Assembly: GCF_008086165.1 (NCBI RefSeq) | Contig: NZ_VSKL01000001.1 | Coordinates: 1,116,001-1,180,000, forward strand | Direction of reading: 5' to 3' | DNA from: Algorimicrobium algoritergicola | Lineage (GTDB): Bacteria; Bacteroidota; Bacteroidia; Flavobacteriales; Flavobacteriaceae | Length of the DNA stretch: 64,000 nt | In this document: piece after piece, positions 55,343-63,543 of the stretch | How the letters are laid out: each line of letters starts with the position of its first letter | Position numbering within the stretch: position 1 is the first letter of the stretch | Made by a program: the position numbers and the translations under genes | Notes under the pieces: model-generated | The model's input: the letters and a program-made list of their open reading frames with translations, nothing else | Database searches by the model: none | Told to the model about the DNA's origin: nothing

Positions 55343-56200
55343 ATGAAACAGGATGCATTAAATTCCGATTTGGATATCATAAAATCTTCTGGAGAACGTG
55401 TTAAATTCTCATTAGAAAAATTGCGGACATCCTTGAATAGATCAGGTGCTGAAAGAGATGTAGTTAATCGGATTGTAGATGTTGTTCGGGATGAGTTGTA
55501 TCAAGGTATTTCAACCAAAGAAATTTATAATAGAGCGTATGCCTTACTCAAAAAAGAAAAGCGCTACTATGCGTCAAAATATAAATTAAAAAAAGCCATT
55601 TATGAATTAGGACCAACAGGTTTTCCTTTCGAAAACTTTATAGCAGCACTGCTGAAATATTCGGGTTATGATACAAAAGTTGGACAGATTCTACAAGGTA
55701 CATGTGTGCCTCATGAAATAGATGTAGTTGCTCATAAAAATACCGACACTACCATTATAGAGTGTAAATTTCACAGTGAGGAAGGACGGAATTGCAATGT
55801 GAAGGTGCCACTTTATATCGCCTCCCGGTTTAAAGATGTAAAGAAACATTGGGACTCGAAACCACATAAAACGTCATTAAATCAGGGTTGGGTAGTCACA
55901 AATACACGATTTACAAAAGATGCGCTTCAATATGGTAATTGCATAGGGTTGTATTTATTGAGTTGGGATTACCCTAAAAATGACGGGCTTAAAGATCGGA
56001 TTGACAGACTGGGTTTGTATCCGATTACGGTATCAACATTACTCACAAAACGTGAAAAACAATTTTTATTAACGCGAGATGTGGTGCTTTGTCGCGATTT
56101 GATTGGTGATGTTTTTTATTTAGATCATTTGGGGATTTCAGAAATTAGAAAGACAAAAATATTAAACGAAATTAAACAGTTATGTCATCATGATAAATGA
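55343..56200 (+). CDS. ATP-cone / PD-(D/E)xK restriction-endonuclease-like fusion
   Basis: 285 residues. Residues ~10-95 form an ATP-cone (IIKSSGERVKFSLEKLRTSL, ISTKEIYNRAYALL), the nucleotide-sensing domain best known from ribonucleotide reductase and NrdR. Residues ~96-200 are an Mrr-like nuclease fold: FENFIAALLKYSGYDT, then the catalytic D127 (HEIDVV) and E140-x-K142 (IIECKF), then GWVVTNTRFT. The last ~80 residues are a helical region ending in a helix-hairpin-like DHLGISEIRK. Catalytic residues are intact. The next gene overlaps by 11 bp. Not part of a recognisable restriction-modification locus. Confidence 0.85.
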   Translation: MKQDALNSDLDIIKSSGERVKFSLEKLRTSLNRSGAERDVVNRIVDVVRDELYQGISTKEIYNRAYALLKKEKRYYASKYKLKKAIYELGPTGFPFENFIAALLKYSGYDTKVGQILQGTCVPHEIDVVAHKNTDTTIIECKFHSEEGRNCNVKVPLYIASRFKDVKKHWDSKPHKTSLNQGWVVTNTRFTKDALQYGNCIGLYLLSWDYPKNDGLKDRIDRLGLYPITVSTLLTKREKQFLLTRDVVLCRDLIGDVFYLDHLGISEIRKTKILNEIKQLCHHDK

Positions 56201-57572
56201 GTTAAATCGAGTTAAAGTCACGTTTTTAGGAGCTTCCCAAGTGGTTACAGGTTCTAAATATTTATTAGAAACAGGTGACTTAAATATTATGATAGATTGT
56301 GGCATGTTTCAAGGGTTAAAGGAATTGCGCGCGTTAAATTGGCAAGATTTACCTATAGATGTTCCAGCTATAGATGTTGTTTTATTAACACATGGCCATT
56401 TAGATCATGTAGGTTATTTACCAAGGTTGGTAAGACAAGGTTTTTCTGGAAAAATAATAGGTACAGGTCCAACATTAGCCATAGCAGAAATTATTTTAAG
56501 AGACAGTGCTAAAATTCACGAAGAAGAAGCCGAAAAAGCAAATAAAGAAAAATATAGTAAACATGAGCCGGCGCTGCCATTTTTTTCAGCTCTTGATGTA
56601 GAAAGAACCATACGTATGTTTCAATCGCAATTGCCAGATAAATGGATTGATCTTTCGGAACTCTGTAAATATCGCTTTCAATATAATGGACATATTTTAG
56701 GCGCTACCTTTATTGAATTAAATATTAATGAGAAACGCTTCGTGTTTTCAGGAGATATTGGTCGTCAAGAAGATTATTTACTCGAGCCGCCAAAAAGACC
56801 AGAATGGGCAGACTATTTGTTTATAGAAAGTACCTATGGTAATAAATTACATCCGGAAGAAAATGTAGAAGCTATTTTAACAGATTTGGTAAAACAAACG
56901 ATTCATAAAAAAGGTAATTTAATTATTCCAAGTTTTGCGGTAGAACGCTTACAGACTTTAATGTTTGTACTGTGGAAATTGTTTAAGGAAAACAAAATAC
57001 CAAACATTCCGATAATTGTAGATAGTCCAATGGGTCATAATGTTTTAGATATTTTTAGCCAGTTTCCAGATTGGCATAAACTATCTCATTCTGAATATCA
57101 GGCCATGGTTCAACATGTAATCATAACAGAATCATATAGAGATACCTGGAAAGCTATTGATGACAAGCGCTCCAAGATTGTTATAGCAGGTAGCGGAATG
57201 GTAACTGGTGGACGTGTGTTAACGTATTTACAACAACTTATTGATGAATCTGCAACAACCGTTTTACTAGTCGGTTATCAAGCGGAAGGAACGCGAGGTA
57301 GACAATTATTAGATGGTGCTCACGAAATTAAGTTTTTTGGAAAATACTATCCCGTTAAAGCGCGAGTGGCACATTTGGAAAGTTTATCAGCTCATGCCGA
57401 CCAAAAGGGATTGTTACATTGGATGAGTGGCATAAAGAATATCCCTGAAAAAGTGTTTTTAGTACATGGTGAACCAGCAGCAATGGATGCATTTCGTGTA
57501 AAAATACAAACGGATTTAAATTGGTTGGTTTCAATGCCGAAATTAAATGAAGTAGAAATTTTAAATATTTAA
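56190..57572 (+). CDS. MBL-fold beta-CASP RNA-processing-type hydrolase
   Basis: 460 residues. Metallo-beta-lactamase core with motif LTHGHLDHVGY (H68, H70, D72, H73), FSGDIGR, a beta-CASP insert (about 180-380: ESTYGNK, IIPSFAVERLQ, DSPMG) and the C-terminal RNA-specificity motifs GYQAEGTRGR and LSAHADQKGLLHW. This is the CPSF73/Ysh1-like nuclease group (COG1236-type) acting on RNA 3' ends. It overlaps the ATP-cone nuclease gene, so both should be made together. Confidence 0.92.
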   Translation: MINELNRVKVTFLGASQVVTGSKYLLETGDLNIMIDCGMFQGLKELRALNWQDLPIDVPAIDVVLLTHGHLDHVGYLPRLVRQGFSGKIIGTGPTLAIAEIILRDSAKIHEEEAEKANKEKYSKHEPALPFFSALDVERTIRMFQSQLPDKWIDLSELCKYRFQYNGHILGATFIELNINEKRFVFSGDIGRQEDYLLEPPKRPEWADYLFIESTYGNKLHPEENVEAILTDLVKQTIHKKGNLIIPSFAVERLQTLMFVLWKLFKENKIPNIPIIVDSPMGHNVLDIFSQFPDWHKLSHSEYQAMVQHVIITESYRDTWKAIDDKRSKIVIAGSGMVTGGRVLTYLQQLIDESATTVLLVGYQAEGTRGRQLLDGAHEIKFFGKYYPVKARVAHLESLSAHADQKGLLHWMSGIKNIPEKVFLVHGEPAAMDAFRVKIQTDLNWLVSMPKLNEVEILNI

Positions 57573-57575
57573 ATA

Positions 57576-57605
57576 AAAAAAGCGCTCCGTTTGGAGCGCT
57601 TTTCA
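57576..57605. terminator. Bidirectional terminator after the stress/nuclease cluster
   Basis: Stem AAAAAGCGCTCC / GGAGCGCTTTTT-like with a GTTT loop between the plus-strand hydrolase and the minus-strand lipoprotein genes. Confidence 0.88.
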
Positions 57606-57628
57606 AATTTAGATTTGTAAAAATCTAA

Positions 57629-57961
57629 TTAATTATCGTCAGTTATGTCGTTAACTTTATCTTTAGTTGCATCAGCAGCATTGTCAATAGCCTTTCCAGT
57701 TTCATCAACTGCATTGTCAATTGCATCACCAGTGTCATTTGCAGCTTTGTCAATAGCTTTACCAGCTTCTTCCATTGCACCTTCAGTTTCGTCAGCAGCA
57801 TCTTCCATAGCATCTTCTACATCATCAGCAGCATCTTCCATAGCATCACCAGCGTTGTCCATTGTTTCTTCTACGCTATCAGCATTTTTCTCATCTCTAC
57901 AAGATGTGAAAGTTACACCTAAAGCTAATAATAAAGCAGTACTTAATAATAATTTTTTCAT
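57629..57961 (-). CDS. Lipoprotein of 11-residue amphipathic repeats
   Basis: 110 residues: lipoprotein signal with lipobox FTSC (C21) followed by acidic RDEKN, then six 11-residue repeats from 39 to 104 (DAMEDAADDVE, DAMEDAADETE, GAMEEAGKAID, KAANDTGDAID, NAVDETGKAID, NAADATKDKVN). Such 11-mers with Ala on one face and Asp/Glu/Lys on the other are typical of LEA group 3 and apolipoprotein-like helices. It probably coats a membrane surface or acts in stress protection; this is inference. No homologue name recognised. Confidence 0.8.
   Translation of the reverse strand: MKKLLLSTALLLALGVTFTSCRDEKNADSVEETMDNAGDAMEDAADDVEDAMEDAADETEGAMEEAGKAIDKAANDTGDAIDNAVDETGKAIDNAADATKDKVNDITDDN
57792..57847 (-). 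repeat. 33-bp tandem repeat inside the lipoprotein gene
   Basis: A 23-bp block starting TCAGCAGCATCTTCC occurs at 57792-57814 and again at 57825-57847, 33 bp (11 codons) apart; it encodes repeats 1 and 2 and marks recent repeat expansion. Confidence 0.85.
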
Positions 57962-58073
57962 TAGTTTAAAAGTTTTAGTGTTAATTTTAATGATGCGAAT
58001 TTAATAACAAATTATGAAATTATGCATTTAATTTTAACATTTTTTAACAACCGTTAAAAATTCGCAGTTCCAC

Positions 58074-59306
58074 CTATATACGTACGTAGTTTATGATTTG
58101 GATCACAGCACCAGTATTTTTTTTTATGTAATTAAGATTCTGATTACCAGAATTTTGTATTTCCGAAGGGTTTTTTATGAAATGATCTAATGTTTTTTTT
58201 ATTTCATATTGATTGCTAACGGATATCATACCGCCTTCTGAAATCATTTGCGAAGCTTCCGGAAATTTGTCATAATGCTTCCCAATTATGATAGGAACAC
58301 CAAAAACAGCAGGTTCCAAAGTGTTGTGTAACCCCGTTGATCCCATGGCTCCACCAACATAAGCTATGTCGGCGTATTTATAAATCTTGCTTAATAATCC
58401 AATAGTATCAATAATTAAAACGCTGTAGTTATCTAATTTTTTATCTGCTTTTTCTGAAAAAAGGACTGTCTTTTTCGTTAAAGCATCTTGCAGTTTCTTA
58501 ATCTGATTCACTTTAATATTGTGTGGTGCAATTATGAATTTCGTGTTGGAATCTGTATTGTTTATGTAATTAATTAATAACGCTTCGTCTTCAGGCCACG
58601 TACTACCAGCAACCAAACATATTTGGTTGTTTTTGAATTGGTCTATAAAAGGCAATTCATTGTTTTGTGATAATTGACTGAAAACCCGATCAAAACGTGT
58701 GTCGCCTGTTACGGTGGTTTCATTATAATTTATAGTTGCTAATAAGTTTTGCGTGTTGATATCTTGAACAAAAATATGCTTGAAAGCGAAGAGCGCCTGA
58801 CGCATAAAACCGCCATAAAATTTAAAAAAGGATTGTTCTTTTCTAAATAAAGCGGAAATTAGAAGTGCTTTACTACCTCGTTTTTTTAATTCTAATAGAT
58901 AATTCGGCCAAATATCATACTTGACAAAAAGGGTTAATTCTGGATTAACTAACTCAAAAAAGCGTTTGGCATTATAAGGTGTGTCCAATGGTAAATATAC
59001 AACTACATCAGCAATGGCGGTGTTTTTCCTGATTTCATACCCTGAAGGTGAGAAGAAAGTAAGTACAATTTTATGGGTTGGGTAAAGCGTTCGTAATTCC
59101 TTGAAAACAGGTAAACCTTGCTCATATTCGCCTAAAGAAGCACAGTGATACCAAAGTGTTTTGTCAGATTCATTTAATACATTTTTTAGAATAGAAAAAC
59201 TATTGGAACGGCCAGAAACACCTAGCTTTATTTTGCTGTTGAATAAAGCTACAAGCGGCAAAACCAATTGCGCCAAATGCATTCCAATGTTATAAATAAT
59301 TCTCAA
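58074..59306 (-). CDS. waaA: 3-deoxy-D-manno-octulosonic acid (KDO) transferase
   Basis: 410 residues, usual for WaaA/KdtA. N-terminal anchor, acceptor domain with WYHCASLGEYEQGLPV (catalytic Glu region), LTFFSPSGYE, and FVKYDIWPNYL; GT-B donor domain with VAGSTWPEDE, VGGAMGSTGLHNTLEP and PIIIGKHYDKFPEA. Adds KDO to lipid A at the inner membrane. Divergent from the aminotransferase gene (82 bp). Confidence 0.94.
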   Translation of the reverse strand: MRIIYNIGMHLAQLVLPLVALFNSKIKLGVSGRSNSFSILKNVLNESDKTLWYHCASLGEYEQGLPVFKELRTLYPTHKIVLTFFSPSGYEIRKNTAIADVVVYLPLDTPYNAKRFFELVNPELTLFVKYDIWPNYLLELKKRGSKALLISALFRKEQSFFKFYGGFMRQALFAFKHIFVQDINTQNLLATINYNETTVTGDTRFDRVFSQLSQNNELPFIDQFKNNQICLVAGSTWPEDEALLINYINNTDSNTKFIIAPHNIKVNQIKKLQDALTKKTVLFSEKADKKLDNYSVLIIDTIGLLSKIYKYADIAYVGGAMGSTGLHNTLEPAVFGVPIIIGKHYDKFPEASQMISEGGMISVSNQYEIKKTLDHFIKNPSEIQNSGNQNLNYIKKNTGAVIQIINYVRI

Positions 59307-59388
59307 TTGCTATTCTTTGACGCTAAAATACATTTCTTTGAAATAATTTCATTGGTTCGCGTTAATGAATTTCGTAATTTCGTAGCAT

Positions 59389-60546
59389 ATGAGAAAAATT
59401 CAAATGGTTGACCTTAAAGGTCAATATAACGCGATAAAGGATGTTGTGAATCCTGATATTCAGGAAATAATTGATAATACATCATTCATTAATGGACCAA
59501 AAGTTCATGAGTTTCAGAAAAATCTGGAGACGTATTTAAATGTTAAACATGTTATTCCATGTGCTAATGGTACGGATGCTTTGCAAATAGCCATGATGGG
59601 CTTGGGATTAAAACCAGGTGATGAGGTTATTACAGCCGATTTTACCTTTGCAGCAACCGTTGAGGTTATTGCGCTTTTGCAATTAACACCTGTTTTAGTG
59701 GATGTGAATCCAGACGATTTTAACATTAGCATTCAAGCGATAAAAAATGCTATTACGCCAAAAACTAAAGCTATTGTGCCTGTTCATTTATTTGGACAAT
59801 GTGCCGATATGGAAGCTATTATGGCGTTAGCAGAAGCACATAATTTATTTGTCATTGAAGATAATGCCCAAGCAATTGGTGCTGATTACACCTATAGTAA
59901 TGGCAAAAAAGCGAAAGCTGGAACTATTGGTCATGTTGCGTCTACTTCATTTTTTCCATCTAAAAATTTAGGCTGTTATGGGGATGGAGGCGCTATTTTC
60001 ACCAATGATGATGCTTTGGCGCATACCATTCGTGGAATTGTAAATCATGGGATGTACGAACGCTATCATCATGATGTGGTTGGTGTTAACTCCCGGTTGG
60101 ATTCTATTCAAGCGGCTGTTTTAAATGCCAAATTACCCCATTTGGATGCTTATAATAAAGCGAGACAAACGGCAGCTATGAAATATGATTCTGCTTTTAA
60201 AGATCACGCAAATATTCAAATTCCTTTTAGAAAAAGTACTGATTGTGAAGGCAATTGTTCAACTTGTGATTGTCATGTATTTCATCAATACACACTAAAA
60301 ACCAAAAATGTAGATCGTGATGGCTTGGTGAAATTTTTAAATTCTCATGATATTCCTTGTGGTGTTTATTATCCAATTCCGCTTCATAAACAAAAAGCTT
60401 ATGAAGATGATCGTTATAATGAAGCCGATTTTCCAGTAACTAATCAATTAATAAAAAGTGTTATTTCATTACCAATGCATACAGAATTGGATGATGAGCA
60501 AATCGACTTTATTACGTCAAAAGTTTTAGAATACATTAATGGATAA
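59389..60546 (+). CDS. DegT/DnrJ/EryC1/StrS sugar aminotransferase
   Basis: 385 residues, fold type I PLP enzyme. PLP-binding marks: GTDALQIAM near the start, EDNAQAIGA (D158) and the Schiff-base Lys in FFPSKNLGCYGDGG (K192). An unusual Cys-rich stretch CEGNCSTCDC (C286, C290, C293, C295) lies just before HVFHQYTL, inside a normally short loop. It probably aminates a nucleotide-linked keto-sugar for surface polysaccharide. Overlaps galE by 8 bp, which supports a sugar-nucleotide role. Confidence 0.92.
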   Translation: MRKIQMVDLKGQYNAIKDVVNPDIQEIIDNTSFINGPKVHEFQKNLETYLNVKHVIPCANGTDALQIAMMGLGLKPGDEVITADFTFAATVEVIALLQLTPVLVDVNPDDFNISIQAIKNAITPKTKAIVPVHLFGQCADMEAIMALAEAHNLFVIEDNAQAIGADYTYSNGKKAKAGTIGHVASTSFFPSKNLGCYGDGGAIFTNDDALAHTIRGIVNHGMYERYHHDVVGVNSRLDSIQAAVLNAKLPHLDAYNKARQTAAMKYDSAFKDHANIQIPFRKSTDCEGNCSTCDCHVFHQYTLKTKNVDRDGLVKFLNSHDIPCGVYYPIPLHKQKAYEDDRYNEADFPVTNQLIKSVISLPMHTELDDEQIDFITSKVLEYING

Positions 60547-61561
60547 AATATTAGTTACAGGCGGTTTAGGTTTTATTGGTTCACATACCGTTATCGAATT
60601 GCAGAACGAAGGTTTTGAAGTGGTAATAATTGATAATCTATCCAATTCATCTATAGCTGTTTTAGAAGGGATTACCGCAATTTCCGGTAAGTCACCTCTT
60701 TTTGAACAATTAGAGTTAAAGGATAAATCAGCTGTTCAAAATTTCTTTTCTAAACATAAAGATATTAAAGGTGTTATTCATTTTGCAGCTAGTAAAGCAG
60801 TTGGTGAAAGCGTACAAGAACCGCTCATGTACTATGAAAACAATCTAAACACACTTATTTATATATTGCAGGAATTGGCTGCTAAAATAGAGTCAAACTT
60901 CATATTTAGTTCGTCATGTACGGTTTATGGTCAAGCAGATGACATGCCTATTACTGAAGGCGCAGCTATAAAACCTGCGGAATCACCTTATGGAAATACC
61001 AAGCAAATAGGTGAAGAAATTATAAAAGATACCTGTAAAGTTAAGTCGAATTTAAATGCGATTGCTTTGCGCTATTTTAATCCTATTGGAGCACATCCAA
61101 CAGCCATAATAGGCGAATTACCTATTGGAGTGCCACAAAATTTGGTGCCATTTATTACCCAAACAGGAGCAGGTTTACGAGATGCTTTATCCGTTTTTGG
61201 AGATGATTATCCAACACCAGATGGTACCTGTATTCGGGATTATATCCATGTTGTAGATTTAGCAAAAGCCCATGTTGTTGCGTTAAAACGCTTGTTGAAT
61301 AAGAAGAATACTACAAATTATGAAACCTTTAATATTGGTACAGGAGTAGGAAGTTCTGTATTAGAAGTTATCCATTCTTTTGAACGTGTTTCCAATAAAA
61401 GTGTGAATTATAAAATTGCTGATAGACGGGAAGGCGATGTTATTTCGGCTTATGCAGATACGACTAAAGCTAATGAAGTATTAGGTTGGAAAGCAGAATC
61501 AAGTTTAGATGAAGCCATGTTGTCTGCATGGAAATGGGAACAGAATATAAGGAATTTGTAA
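60539..61561 (+). CDS. galE: UDP-glucose 4-epimerase
   Basis: 340 residues, the usual size. NAD-binding GGLGFIGSHT (8-17), IDNLSNSS, catalytic Y151-x3-K155 (SPYGNTKQ) with Ser in FSSSCTVYG, and LRYFNPIGAHP, DYIHVVDLA. Interconverts UDP-glucose and UDP-galactose (possibly also the GlcNAc pair). Translationally coupled to the aminotransferase gene. Confidence 0.93.
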   Translation: MDKILVTGGLGFIGSHTVIELQNEGFEVVIIDNLSNSSIAVLEGITAISGKSPLFEQLELKDKSAVQNFFSKHKDIKGVIHFAASKAVGESVQEPLMYYENNLNTLIYILQELAAKIESNFIFSSSCTVYGQADDMPITEGAAIKPAESPYGNTKQIGEEIIKDTCKVKSNLNAIALRYFNPIGAHPTAIIGELPIGVPQNLVPFITQTGAGLRDALSVFGDDYPTPDGTCIRDYIHVVDLAKAHVVALKRLLNKKNTTNYETFNIGTGVGSSVLEVIHSFERVSNKSVNYKIADRREGDVISAYADTTKANEVLGWKAESSLDEAMLSAWKWEQNIRNL

Positions 61562-61690
61562 GCAGTTTCTTTCATTTAAGTATTTAATATCTCATAATTA
61601 TACGTAAGTTTCATTGTGGATATGATAATGAAATAGCGTTTCAATTATTGTATCGATATTATTAACCTGATTAACAGTGTTTTAATAGTG

Positions 61691-61698
61691 TATTTTTG
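61691..61698 (+). promoter_or_regulatory. Candidate -7 element for the 63-aa protein gene
   Basis: TATTTTTG, 49 bp before the ATG at 61748. No -33 partner at the usual spacing. Confidence 0.35.
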
Positions 61699-61747
61699 CG
61701 TATTCCTCTAAAAAGTCGTTTCTTTGTACCAAATGATACGAGATAAT

Positions 61748-61939
61748 ATGAAATTGATTACAGTAAAACGTGAGACGAAAGTCGAAAAAAGATTCACACC
61801 AAAGATGGGTGAATTACTTACTAGAGTAACTTACATTAAGAAGCAGTTTTTAAGTATTCCTGTTAAAACGGTTCACAAATATCGTGAAACGTATTATGGA
61901 AAAATTAAAGATTGTGAATCTTGCGAATTGGCAAGATAA
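61748..61939 (+). CDS. Small basic protein with C-terminal CxxC
   Basis: 63 residues from the ATG at 61748; an upstream in-frame TTG at 61724 would add eight poorly fitting residues. Rich in Lys/Arg (VKRETKVEKRFTPKMGEL, VKTVHKYRETYYGKIK) and ends DCESCELAR. No signal or membrane segment. The size, charge and terminal CxxC suggest nucleic acid or ribosome binding, but I recognise no family. It has an upstream -7 element and a downstream terminator, so it is probably real. Confidence 0.65.
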   Translation: MKLITVKRETKVEKRFTPKMGELLTRVTYIKKQFLSIPVKTVHKYRETYYGKIKDCESCELAR

Positions 61940-61965
61940 ACGTGTAATACATTAATCTATTAAAC

Positions 61966-62014
61966 AAAAAGCGTGTCGAAAACATATATAAATATGATTT
62001 TGACACGCTTTTTC
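61966..62014. terminator. Bidirectional terminator before lspA
   Basis: Outer stem AAAAAGCGTGTC / GACACGCTTTTT with a large A/T loop that can itself pair (CATAT/ATATG). Serves the small basic protein gene and lspA, which converge here. Confidence 0.85.
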
Positions 62015-62035
62015 TATGTCTTAATTTTAAATTTT

Positions 62036-62536
62036 TTAGGCTGTTTCTTTATCGTTTTTCCTAGTTTTAAAACTAGAAAATAATAAAAGTCCCATTCCAA
62101 ACATCACAGACATATCTGCAACGTTAAATATTCCAGTTCTAAAAACGCCGCCTAAATCTATGTGAAAGAAATCGGTTACTGAACCGTAAACAATTCTATC
62201 ATATACATTAGCAATTCCACCACCAACTATACAGCAAAAACCAATTAAAGACCATTTATCTAATTCTTTGGTTTTAATGATATAGTAAACCACATAACCT
62301 AAAACTACGGTCGGCAAAATTAATAAAAAAATGAGTCGCAAAGTTGGATTGAAATCGCTTCCCATTCCTAAAAATGCGCCAGAATTTTCAACATTATGTA
62401 ATGTGAATAAATCGCCAATGATAGGTGTTTGACTACCCGGAATAACATCAGCTCTAACAATAATTTTTGTAATCTGATCAATAGCAATATTGAATACTAT
62501 TAATAGAATAATCCAAGTAGTACGTGATAGTTTCAT
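62036..62536 (-). CDS. lspA: Lipoprotein signal peptidase (signal peptidase II)
   Basis: 166 residues with four membrane segments. Aspartic protease motifs: NVENSGAFLGM, GGGIANVYDRI (D113) and FNVADMSV (D141). Cleaves prolipoproteins after lipid addition. Its ATG shares bases with the fabD stop (TAATG), so the two are co-translated although unrelated in pathway. Confidence 0.95.
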   Translation of the reverse strand: MKLSRTTWIILLIVFNIAIDQITKIIVRADVIPGSQTPIIGDLFTLHNVENSGAFLGMGSDFNPTLRLIFLLILPTVVLGYVVYYIIKTKELDKWSLIGFCCIVGGGIANVYDRIVYGSVTDFFHIDLGGVFRTGIFNVADMSVMFGMGLLLFSSFKTRKNDKETA

Positions 62537-63429
62537 TAGGCTTCCGTTTCAAAAGTTGCAGAGGCCGTTTGAGAATCTCTATTGATTTTCTTCACCAAGC
62601 CTTGTAGGACATTTCCTGGTCCAACTTCCGTAAATAGGGTAGCGCCATCTGTTATCATTTGCTGAACAGACTGCGTCCATTTTACCGGAGCTGTTAATTG
62701 TGAAATTAAATTGGCTTTAATAATCGCTTCATCCATAACGGCACTTGCTGTTACGTTTTGATATATTGGGCATCGTGGTTTACCAAAAGTGGTAGCTTCA
62801 ATAGCGGCTGCTAACTCCTCACGAGCAGGTTCCATTAACGGCGAATGAAATGCACCACCAACTGGTAATACTAATGCACGACGCGCGCCTGCTGTTTTCA
62901 ATGATTCGCAAGCTCTATTTACGGCCTCAATTTCTCCAGAGATCACTAATTGTCCTGGGCAGTTATAGTTGGCAGCAACTACAATTCCTTCGGTTTCGGC
63001 ACATATTTTTTCAACAATAACATCTTCTAAACCTAAAACGGCAGCCATTGTACTTGGTTGGATTTCGCAGGCTTTCTGCATGGCTAATGCACGAGCAGAA
63101 ACTAGTTTTACACCATCTTCAAAAGACATGGTGCCATTGGCAACTAATGCAGAAAATTCACCTAATGAATGTCCAGCTACCATATCAGGTTTGAAACTGT
63201 CACCTAAAACTTTAGCTAAAATAACCGAATGTAAAAAAATAGCTGGTTGCGTAACCTTGGTTTGTTTTAAATCTTCAGCAGACCCTTCAAACATGGTATC
63301 TGTTATATTAAAACCTAATATGTCATTCGCAATTTCAAATAATTCTTGTGCTAAAGGCGATTTTTCGTAAAGGTCCAATCCCATTCCTGAAAATTGGGCG
63401 CCTTGTCCTGGAAATATATATGCATTCAT
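62536..63429 (-). CDS. fabD: Malonyl-CoA:ACP transacylase
   Basis: 297 residues from the ATG at 63429 (MNAYIFPGQGAQFSGMG); an in-frame TTG three codons earlier is not needed. Nucleophile S88 in AGHSLGEFSAL, H195 in PVGGAFHSPLM, with GQGAQ oxyanion region and IYQNVTA. Loads malonate onto acyl carrier protein for fatty acid synthesis. A -7 element (TATTTTTG) lies upstream. Confidence 0.95.
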   Translation of the reverse strand: MNAYIFPGQGAQFSGMGLDLYEKSPLAQELFEIANDILGFNITDTMFEGSAEDLKQTKVTQPAIFLHSVILAKVLGDSFKPDMVAGHSLGEFSALVANGTMSFEDGVKLVSARALAMQKACEIQPSTMAAVLGLEDVIVEKICAETEGIVVAANYNCPGQLVISGEIEAVNRACESLKTAGARRALVLPVGGAFHSPLMEPAREELAAAIEATTFGKPRCPIYQNVTASAVMDEAIIKANLISQLTAPVKWTQSVQQMITDGATLFTEVGPGNVLQGLVKKINRDSQTASATFETEA

Positions 63430-63451
63430 GTGTGTCAAATTTTGATTGCTG

Positions 63452-63459
63452 CAAAAATA
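63452..63459 (-). promoter_or_regulatory. Candidate -7 element for fabD-lspA
   Basis: Minus-strand TATTTTTG, 22 bp before the fabD ATG. No -33 TTTG at normal spacing. Confidence 0.4.
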
Positions 63460-63543
63460 GGAAATTTTAAATTAGTTTACAGTTGCCGTCAAATGATAAA
63501 ATAGACCTATTAAAACAACTCCACCACAAACAATACACTAGCT

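Noticed and set aside
57645-58004. 119-codon open frame on the plus strand
   Set aside because: Antisense of the repetitive lipoprotein gene; the Ala/Ser composition follows from the repeats on the other strand.
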